Shown here: piece by piece, positions 1 through 6,027 of the stretch
How positions within the stretch are numbered: position 1 is the stretch's first letter
Layout: every line of letters starts with the position of its first letter
From: an uncultured Planctomycetota bacterium
GTDB lineage: Bacteria > Planctomycetota > Planctomycetia > Pirellulales > UBA1268
Assembly (NCBI GenBank): GCA_905477565.1
Contig: CAJQGO010000300.1
Coordinates: 1 to 6,027, forward strand
Direction: 5' to 3'
DNA length: 6,027 nt
The notes under the pieces: generated by a model
What the model was told of the DNA's origin: nothing
The model's input: only the letters and a program-made list of their open reading frames with translations
The model's database searches: none
Position numbers and translations under genes: made by a program

Positions 1-183
1 CCCACCTAGAAGGCCGCCAATGAGGTCCCAGCGATCATGTCGTCTCACCTCGACGTCACCTTGTTCGTTGACTCGGACAAGGCAGGTGTCGGTGAGCCCA
101 ACTTGCTGGAGCTTTTCTGGTGAAACCTCATCCGGTTCGATCATACTCATTAGTGCATGGCCGGTCATTTCAATAAATTTCAT
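1..183 (-). CDS. Conserved small hypothetical protein, N-terminal part (runs off left edge)
   Basis: The reading frame is open from an ATG at 183 down to base 1, giving 61 residues with no stop, so the gene is cut by the window edge. It begins MKFIEMTGHALMSMIEPDEV and the last visible part reads RWDLIGGLLGG. The start is supported by GGAAG at 195-191, seven bases upstream. The visible part has no signal peptide or membrane segment. It is a mixed, acidic-to-neutral sequence (many E, D, V, R) that suggests a small folded cytoplasmic protein. The pattern of an MKFIEMTG start, an L/V-R-V-N-x-Q-G-D-V/I-E-x-R centre and a W-D-x-I-G-G-L-L-G stretch resembles, from memory, a short uncharacterised planctomycete protein; I cannot name a function. 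It lies 161 bases downstream of rsmA on the same strand, so it could be the last gene of a ribE-rsmA transcript or have its own promoter. Confidence 0.75.
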   Translation of the reverse strand, partial: MKFIEMTGHALMSMIEPDEVSPEKLQQVGLTDTCLVRVNEQGDVEVRRHDRWDLIGGLLGG

Positions 184-344
184 AGTAGCACTTCCTTCAT
201 ATCTCTTGAGTGTGACATGTCTTGGTTATGGTTGCCAGATTTTAGAACTTGGGATGACTCAATAAGTGAATGAAGAGCATGTTTCTTAAGGGGGGCGACT
301 CCTACCATTGTCTTGATTACTCTCATTCAGCTACGTCGACAGTA

Positions 345-1376
345 TTACGGTCGTGAAAACTCGTATTCGAGTTGTACAAAGGTGTCAGGGTCTATTGACT
401 CAGCACGAATATTTTTTTCAAGCCCAAAGGTCTCGTACAGCCGGTCGATTCGGTCCACTGCGTCGGGGCTTTTTTTCCCCCCTGCCAAAGTCAAGAGAAC
501 ACCACGCAACACCTTTCTGCGATGGCAAAAGATGTCACGGACAAACGTATGGAACCGTGATAGGTCAGAAATTTGTGCCCGTCGATGTTCATCTAGATCT
601 AAGCGTACAATTGCAGAATCAACCTTTGGCCGAGGCCAGAATGCCGCAGGCGGAAGGCTTCGAATAATTTCACCACGGCATTGTGAGCCAATCCAGATGG
701 AAAGCGCGTTGTAAGAATGGTGGCCGGCTGTAGCGGTCATGCGATCAGCCATTTCGTATTGCACAGTTACGGTTGCAGAAGTGAAAGGCTTGGTTAGCAA
801 AAGATTTGAGATGACAGGTGTTGCGACGCAATAAGGAAGATTGGCGACAAGAAGGAATCGCCCCTTTTTCCCCGCGGCTTCCCGCCGTTTCTCGGCTTCA
901 TCTAATGCACTGAGGACGCGAGGCGACAACTTGTTTTTGCTGGCCAAGACGTCTGTGTTAACGAGCTGGACGTTGTCAGTGTCAATAAGGCGGTCATGAG
1001 CGAGTGTTGCAAGTCGACTGTCAATTTCAATTGTCACTACCTGAAATGCAGATCGAGCAAGCCGTTCCGTCAGTGCGGCAGTGCCGCTGCCAACCTCAAG
1101 GACGATATCGTCAGGTTGTATGTCAGCCGTCCGCTCAAGGAGGTCGAGCAGATTTAAGTCAACAAGAAAGTTTTGCCCTTTTTTTGAATCAATTGAAAAG
1201 CCGACTTCTGAGAAAAGCTTTTTAAGATACGCAGTGGTTTGTCGGGTGGCGCTTTTAGTCACGACACTTTGTTCACTCGTTGCAGTTGGAGTAGTTGTAC
1301 GTTGGTCATTCTGACGCGTTCTGTCAGGTCTTTTTTTGTGCCCCGTCTTCGGTCGTCCCCGGCCTGTTTTTTTCAT
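345..1376 (-). CDS. rsmA: 16S rRNA (adenine(1518)-N(6)/adenine(1519)-N(6))-dimethyltransferase RsmA (KsgA/Dim1 family)
   Basis: RsmA uses S-adenosylmethionine to dimethylate two adjacent adenines in the 3'-terminal hairpin of 16S rRNA, a late step in 30S subunit maturation. From the ATG at 1376 the protein has 343 residues. Visible motifs are GQNFLVD (67-73), the SAM-binding loop LEVGSGTAALT (93-103), the acidic VTIEID (114-119), NTDVL (140-144), the catalytic NLPYCVATP (179-187), FWPRPKVDSAIVRL (246-259) and HRRKVLRGVLL (285-295). Residues 1-45 are a basic, Thr/Ser/Gln-rich, probably disordered extension. About 30 charged residues lie between NTDVL and NLPY, more than in E. coli KsgA. An ATG at 1394 would add six residues, but the 1376 ATG has GGAAG (1388-1384) seven bases upstream and overlaps the ribE stop as ATGA, which suggests translational coupling. 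The coding strand carries five A7 runs. Confidence 0.95.
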   Translation of the reverse strand: MKKTGRGRPKTGHKKRPDRTRQNDQRTTTPTATSEQSVVTKSATRQTTAYLKKLFSEVGFSIDSKKGQNFLVDLNLLDLLERTADIQPDDIVLEVGSGTAALTERLARSAFQVVTIEIDSRLATLAHDRLIDTDNVQLVNTDVLASKNKLSPRVLSALDEAEKRREAAGKKGRFLLVANLPYCVATPVISNLLLTKPFTSATVTVQYEMADRMTATAGHHSYNALSIWIGSQCRGEIIRSLPPAAFWPRPKVDSAIVRLDLDEHRRAQISDLSRFHTFVRDIFCHRRKVLRGVLLTLAGGKKSPDAVDRIDRLYETFGLEKNIRAESIDPDTFVQLEYEFSRP

Positions 1377-1966
1377 GAACGTGCTTCCAGCCAACGGCAG
1401 ACATATTTAGAAAGAAGATCGGTTTCAAGATTCACCTCATCTCCAACAGCAAGCTCTCCTAAGGTGGTATTCCTAAGAGTGTGTGGGATAAGAGCGACGC
1501 TAAAAGATGTCTCATTGACATCGACGACGGTCAAACTTACTCCATCAACAGCTATTGATCCCTTTGCTGCCAACTGGGCCAGCAAGTTTTTTGGACCGGT
1601 GAATTGACACGTGACCCAATCCGCTTCTTGGATTTTCTCTTTAAGGATACCGAGGCCATCGATATGGCCAGTTACAAGGTGACCGTCAAGTCGGTTCTGG
1701 AGTGTGAGAGAACGTTCAAGGTTAACTCGATCACCCACTTTAGAAGTCCCTAAATTTGTACGTTGTAATGTTTCAGGTCCGAGTTGAAACTCAAGCGTAT
1801 CTCCCTCGGTTTGTACCACTGACAGACAGCAGCCATTCGTGCAAATACTGTCACCAATCTGTACGCCCTGAGCCAAGGGGCCAGCGTGTACAGCAAGCCG
1901 TACGCCGGGTGGCTCATGGGCGATGCTGGTGATCTTGCCGAGGTGTTGTACGAGACCTGTAAACAT
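1373..1966 (-). CDS. ribE: Riboflavin synthase, alpha subunit
   Basis: The enzyme dismutates two molecules of 6,7-dimethyl-8-ribityllumazine into riboflavin and the ribityl pyrimidinedione precursor, the last step of vitamin B2 synthesis. The 197-residue protein has the family's two tandem lumazine-binding barrels. Barrel one opens with MFTGLV and contains TNGCCLSV (43-50). Barrel two contains GHIDGLG (100-106), VDGVSLTV (140-147), IPHTLRNTTLG (160-170) and the closing VNLETDLLSKYV. The start is fixed by the near-invariant MFTG N-terminus and by AAAGGA at 1981-1976, nine bases upstream; the frame stays open 13 codons further to 2005, but those residues do not belong to the family. The stop TGA (1375-1373) overlaps the rsmA ATG. 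Other rib genes are not in the window, and no FMN riboswitch (RFN) is visible upstream. The gene is called ribC in some nomenclatures. Confidence 0.96.
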   Translation of the reverse strand: MFTGLVQHLGKITSIAHEPPGVRLAVHAGPLAQGVQIGDSICTNGCCLSVVQTEGDTLEFQLGPETLQRTNLGTSKVGDRVNLERSLTLQNRLDGHLVTGHIDGLGILKEKIQEADWVTCQFTGPKNLLAQLAAKGSIAVDGVSLTVVDVNETSFSVALIPHTLRNTTLGELAVGDEVNLETDLLSKYVCRWLEARS

Positions 1967-2107
1967 GAAGCTTTGTCCTTTGGAGAATACCCAGCAGAAC
2001 GACATCCTTTTTTACCGTTGAACAGTTCGAGAAGATACCCAGGCAATCACAGGTTTTTCTTTCACAGCCGGACAGAAGCCTTATTCGTAGCGGTCGTGCG
2101 ACTTGAT

Positions 2108-2139
2108 ACGGTTGTGGTGTCTGCAAAAACGATAACCGT
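2108..2139. repeat. Inverted repeat ACGGTT / AACCGT in divergent region
   Basis: ACGGTT at 2108-2113 pairs exactly with AACCGT at 2134-2139. The stem can grow inwards by one G-T wobble and one T-A pair, leaving a 16-base loop. There is no following T-run for either strand, so it is not an obvious terminator. It could be an operator half-site pair or a leader hairpin, but six perfect pairs in 336 bases can arise by chance. Confidence 0.3.
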
Positions 2140-2170
2140 GCCAGTACCTCGAAGAGATTTTTCTGCATGA

Positions 2171-3595
<1,425 letters not shown>

Positions 3596-3660
3596 TTTAT
3601 GATGTTGGCGTGGCATGGTGTCGTACTTCATAACGCAGTATCGCAAGCGAAGGTTGGCCA

Positions 3661-4020
3661 ATGGAGAACAATGACACCCCAGCCCCGGCCTTTCGGCTGA
3701 TTGATAGCCCATGGTTATGGGGACTCATGTTCTCATTCATGGCACTCGTCGGCTTGGGGCTTATTCGCCCAAAGTTCGATGTCCGACAGAGTCAAATCGA
3801 AGGCCGCTTCATAGGACGCAGGCAGTCGTCTGTCGAACGGTGGCGTCGACAATCTGGGCTCGAAGAGACTGACCTTGCGGATTCTGCGGTTGATCCTTCA
3901 CTAGTGAAGCCCAAACGTATTGTTCCTCTCTGGACCCTTGCGTCGGCTGCAACGGTCTCAATATTGGGCTGTGGATACATGCTCTATCGCGAGTGGCGAA
4001 AACCGGAAAACTCTGGATGA
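3661..4020 (+). CDS. Small two-helix membrane protein of unknown function
   Basis: I do not recognise a named family in this 119-residue protein. There are two hydrophobic segments: about residues 18-35 (PWLWGLMFSFMALVGLGLI) and 87-109 (IVPLWTLASAATVSILGCGYML). Between them is a hydrophilic stretch of about 50 residues that is rich in Arg and Gln in its first half (RRQSSVERWRRQSG) and acidic in its second. By the positive-inside rule that loop should face the cytoplasm, making a membrane hairpin. There is no clear cleavable signal peptide and no lipobox. The ATG at 3661 has GAAGG at 3649-3653, seven bases upstream, so translation looks real. It sits 65 bases behind eno on the same strand with no visible terminator between, so co-transcription is plausible. 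The end converges on the kinase gene. From memory, short proteins of this shape occur in planctomycetes, but I cannot name a role. Confidence 0.8.
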   Translation: MENNDTPAPAFRLIDSPWLWGLMFSFMALVGLGLIRPKFDVRQSQIEGRFIGRRQSSVERWRRQSGLEETDLADSAVDPSLVKPKRIVPLWTLASAATVSILGCGYMLYREWRKPENSG

Positions 4021-4038
4021 ACGCTTGATATTCTAGGA

Positions 4039-4073
4039 GCAGAAGGATTATCACTCTCAGACTATCCTGCTGC
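4039..4073. terminator. Possible weak hairpin between convergent genes
   Basis: GCAG-A-AGGAT (4039-4048) can pair with ATCCT-G-CTGC (4064-4073), nine pairs with one A/G mismatch around a 15-base loop. It spans the 41-base gap between the two convergent stop codons and the last bases of the kinase gene. Position suits a shared terminator, but no T-run follows on either strand, so a classic intrinsic terminator is not shown. Confidence 0.2.
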
Positions 4074-4889
4074 AGCGACTGGCCGAAGCGATGGAAAACG
4101 GATGGTGATACCTGTCCCCTTACCAATGCTGCTTTCTACGCGAATACGTCCTTTATGAGCCTCGATTATCTCTCGACAGGCGGTGAGTCCGAGGCCAGTG
4201 CCTCCCTTACCTGTTTCATCAGGGCCTGCTTTTGTCGAAAAGTTTGCATCAAACATTTTTTGCATTACTTCTCGAGACATACCACAGCCGGTATCACGAA
4301 CCAGCAGACTTACTGATTGTCTGGCCGGGGTCGTGGCAATACGAAGGATGAGACGTCCACCATCGGGCATTGCCTGTCGGGCATTGACCAAGAGGTTCAA
4401 GAGTACCTGCTGAAGTTGACCCGGGTTGGCTAAGACTTTGGGGACTTCTGAAAATTCGCGCTCGACTTGTACCCGATATTTCATCATCTCACGTTCAAGC
4501 AAAACGAGTACTTCTTCAGTCAGGCTTACAAGGTTCACCGGCTCCATGCGATTGGATGACCGATGACTACGCGACATGGAAAGAACACTCGCTGTAATTT
4601 TCGCTGCTCTTGTGCTGGCAGAAAGAATGCGATTGAGGGCCTTGTCACGAGTTTCTTTGTCTGGATGCCTCAAGCCGAGCCGTGCGTAATTGAGAATAGT
4701 TGTCAGAGCGTTGTTGAATTCGTGCGTTGTCGTTCCAAGGAGTTCTCCCAGAGTGGCCTGTTTCCGAGCTTCGAGGAGCTGTGCTTTGAGGGCTTCAATC
4801 TCCGTCACTGATGGCGAGATCGCTGCCGACGGGTCGACAGAACCACCCCTTGGATGGGGTCCGTCAGGCGTGTGGCCGGCTAATTGCAT
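4062..4889 (-). CDS. Soluble sensor histidine kinase (HisKA + HATPase_c)
   Basis: This is a two-component kinase that should autophosphorylate and pass phosphate to a response regulator, which is not in the window. From the ATG at 4889 it has 275 residues. A short Pro/Gly-rich lead (1-28) is followed by a coiled-coil-like stretch (30-48) and the H-box GTTTHEFNNALTTILNYARLGL with phospho-acceptor H56. The ATPase domain shows an N-box (QVLLNLLVNARQAM, 161-174), G1 (DTGCGM, 199-204), an F-box (MFDANFSTKAG, 212-222), G2 (GGTGLGL, 229-235) and G3 (GKGTGITI). The HExNN H-box resembles the NtrB-type class. There are no membrane or PAS domains, so it is probably cytoplasmic and senses through a partner. 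The frame extends to a TTG at 4952, but AAGGTG lies only two bases before it; the ATG has a modest GGA six bases upstream. A palindrome lies between the two starts. Confidence 0.92.
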   Translation of the reverse strand: MQLAGHTPDGPHPRGGSVDPSAAISPSVTEIEALKAQLLEARKQATLGELLGTTTHEFNNALTTILNYARLGLRHPDKETRDKALNRILSASTRAAKITASVLSMSRSHRSSNRMEPVNLVSLTEEVLVLLEREMMKYRVQVEREFSEVPKVLANPGQLQQVLLNLLVNARQAMPDGGRLILRIATTPARQSVSLLVRDTGCGMSREVMQKMFDANFSTKAGPDETGKGGTGLGLTACREIIEAHKGRIRVESSIGKGTGITIRFPSLRPVAAAG

Positions 4890-5201
4890 AAAATTTCCAA
4901 CAAATGAAAGGCAGGTACCAGAAAGGCGGTTAAAAAGGGTTTTTAAAGTCAAAACACCTTTATTTCTCTTAATCGACGATCTCTCGCGAGCACTCCATTT
5001 CGATAGAGGTGAACATTTTTTGCGACTTGACCGTTGAAGTCACTGTGAGTCGCTCAGGTTTATCCGTTCCGTATCGACGCTCTGAATTCTGTAAGTGTTC
5101 CCTTCTGGGTTTCCGGCAGGATACGCTTGTATTGACAGTTCAGGTTTACCGAATGGGCGGATTAGGCGAACATATCATCCACCCTTAAGGAGTTGCGTTG
5201 A
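4890..5201. other. Divergent intergenic region between kinase and DUF1559 gene
   Basis: These 312 bases contain no gene I can support. They hold the 17-base palindrome at 4930-4946, an 8-base palindrome CTCGCGAG at 4983-4990, a nested weak hairpin around 5022-5053, a TTGACA hexamer at 5132-5137 without a good -10 partner at 16-18 bases, and the ribosome site AAGGAG (5187-5192) of the DUF1559 gene. Promoters for both flanking genes should lie here but are not resolvable by eye. Confidence 0.55.
4930..4946. repeat. Perfect AT-rich palindrome TTAAAAA-GGG-TTTTTAA
   Basis: TTAAAAA (4930-4936) and TTTTTAA (4940-4946) are exact reverse complements around a GGG centre. The element lies 41 bases upstream of the kinase ATG and just inside the alternative TTG-started frame. 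Dyad symmetry and position suit an operator or a leader hairpin for the kinase gene. Which of the two it is, if either, cannot be told from the sequence. Confidence 0.5.
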
Positions 5202-5945
5202 ATGAAACGAAAAGCTTTTACGCTCATTGAGTTATTAGTGGTCATTGCGATCATCGGGCTTATGGTTGGTTTGTTGCTTCCGGCGGTACAAAATTCACGG
5301 GAAGCGGCACGTCGCATTGCCTGTAAATCAAATTTCAAGCAGCTCGGCATCGCGTTTAACATGTATCTTGATCGGGTGACGAGGGGGAAGTTTCCAGTGG
5401 CGGCTCAGATGCCGAGTCTTGAACCTACATTCTATACGAGCGGCAGTCGTCCTCTTTATCCAACGATTGTTTCCCAACTTGGCCCGTATGTCGAAAACCA
5501 AAAGAGTACGTTTCGGTGTGCATCAGACCTGACGTACTTCACTCGCGACCCATCATCGCAGTCAGTTAAAAATGCTCAAAATGCTCTTGCTTCAATACCA
5601 GATTCACAGAAGCCAGCAGAGTACACGACTGGGAACATGGCGTTCGAAGGAACCAGTTATGAGTATCCACAGCGGCGGCTTACTACAACGGACTCTAATT
5701 CTCGATACAAGATACGGGGGAAGACTCGTGTAGAAGCGCTTTCTTCCCGGCGATCGGGAAGCAATCTTGCATCATCGAAGCTCTGGATTCTGTATGAGTT
5801 TGCACCCTTTCACGGTGGCGGAGTGAGCTCTCTCTTTGGAAGTTCTGTGACGGAATACAACAATCCCGATGATGGCAGCAACTGGAGCGTTCCAGATGGA
5901 GCACGTAATTTTCTTTATCTCGATGGGCATGTGGAGAATAAGTAA
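5202..5945 (+). CDS. DUF1559 (SBP_bac_10) protein with type IV pilin-like N-terminal methylation signal
   Basis: This belongs to the pseudopilin-like family that is highly multiplied in planctomycetes; its job is unknown, but the N-terminus should be processed by a prepilin peptidase and the protein anchored in or assembled at the inner membrane by its first helix. Visible are a basic MKRKA leader, [15 protein letters not shown] with the usual F and E at +1 and +5, then [22 protein letters not shown] (28-49), the conserved FRCASD (104-109) and a closing FLYLDGHVE. At 247 residues it is shorter than the 300 or more typical of the family. The residue before the cleavage point is Ala rather than Gly, and the His of the family's H-X9-DG C-terminal motif is Pro231. 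AAGGAG (5187-5192), nine bases upstream, sets the start. The next gene begins three bases after its stop, so the pair is probably one transcript. Confidence 0.93.
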   Translation: MKRKAFTLIELLVVIAIIGLMVGLLLPAVQNSREAARRIACKSNFKQLGIAFNMYLDRVTRGKFPVAAQMPSLEPTFYTSGSRPLYPTIVSQLGPYVENQKSTFRCASDLTYFTRDPSSQSVKNAQNALASIPDSQKPAEYTTGNMAFEGTSYEYPQRRLTTTDSNSRYKIRGKTRVEALSSRRSGSNLASSKLWILYEFAPFHGGGVSSLFGSSVTEYNNPDDGSNWSVPDGARNFLYLDGHVENK

Positions 5946-5948
5946 TCC

Positions 5949-6027
5949 ATGAAAAGCTCTTCTCGAAAAAAGACGGTTGGGAAGTCGGGCGGCATGAAAC
6001 GTTGGCTGACCGGTATTTCTCTCGCGA
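5949..6027 (+). CDS. N-terminus of an exported or membrane protein (runs off right edge)
   Basis: An open frame starts at the ATG at 5949, three bases after the DUF1559 stop, and stays open to the window end (26 codons). It begins MKSSSRKKTVGKSGGMKRWL and turns hydrophobic at LTGISLA, the shape of a signal peptide or signal anchor with a long basic N-region. A second in-frame ATG at 5994 (MKRWLTG...) has GGGAAG nine bases upstream and would give a more usual signal peptide, so the true start is uncertain. GGAG at 5933-5936, inside the end of the DUF1559 gene, is the only candidate site for the first ATG and is rather distant (12 bases). Small secreted proteins or lipoproteins often follow DUF1559 genes in planctomycetes; the family here cannot be told from 26 residues. 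Confidence 0.6.
   Translation, partial: MKSSSRKKTVGKSGGMKRWLTGISLA

Noticed and set aside
313..714. 133-codon plus frame opposite rsmA
   Set aside because: Antisense to conserved rsmA C-terminal codons; Ser/Arg-rich shadow composition.
1914..2168. 84-codon minus frame upstream of and overlapping ribE
   Set aside because: No properly spaced ribosome site, overlap with ribE in another frame, and no recognisable domain.
4983..4990. CTCGCGAG 8-base palindrome
   Set aside because: It does not extend beyond eight bases and such words are common by chance.
4690..5037. 115-codon plus frame over the kinase start region
   Set aside because: Mostly antisense to kinase coding sequence and without a convincing ribosome site or domain.
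5132..5137. TTGACA as a -35 box for the DUF1559 gene
   Set aside because: The bases 16 to 18 further on are GC-rich (GGGCGG area) and offer no -10 element.
5570..5587. Tandem AAATGCTC repeat in the DUF1559 gene
   Set aside because: Two imperfect 9-base units encoding ordinary residues (NAQNAL) within an intact frame; not a meaningful repeat array.

Overview
The window looks like a chromosomal piece of a planctomycete (Planctomycetota). The clearest marker is a DUF1559 pseudopilin-like protein with an [15 protein letters not shown] methylation signal, a family greatly expanded in that phylum. Supporting signs are a membrane-free sensor kinase with a THEFNNALTTILNYARLGL H-box and an RsmA with an RQTTAYLKKLF lead-in and a spacer before NLPY, both of which match my memory of planctomycete homologues. 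Base composition is roughly balanced. Genus cannot be told from the sequence alone.

Layout, left to right. On the minus strand, read right to left: ribE (riboflavin synthase alpha subunit, 1966-1373), rsmA (16S rRNA dimethyladenosine transferase, 1376-345) joined to ribE by an ATGA stop/start overlap, then after a 161-base gap the start of a small uncharacterised gene that runs off the left edge (183-1). A 336-base divergent intergenic region (1967-2302) separates these from plus-strand eno (enolase, 2303-3595), followed 65 bases later by a gene for a small two-helix membrane protein of unknown function (3661-4020). A soluble orphan histidine kinase (4889-4062) converges on that gene. It diverges, across 312 bases (4890-5201), from the DUF1559 gene (5202-5945), which is followed after three bases by the start of another gene cut by the right edge (5949-6027).

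The genes belong to separate jobs: flavin synthesis and ribosome maturation (ribE-rsmA), glycolysis (eno), signalling (kinase), and probable cell-surface or export functions (DUF1559 gene and its follower). I see no mobile element, CRISPR array, RNA gene, toxin-antitoxin pair or defence locus, and nothing that amounts to a new multi-gene system. The items most worth a second look are the unannotated two-helix membrane protein behind eno, a perfect 7+3+7 palindrome just upstream of the kinase start, five A7 runs in rsmA, and the atypical processing and C-terminal motifs of the DUF1559 protein.
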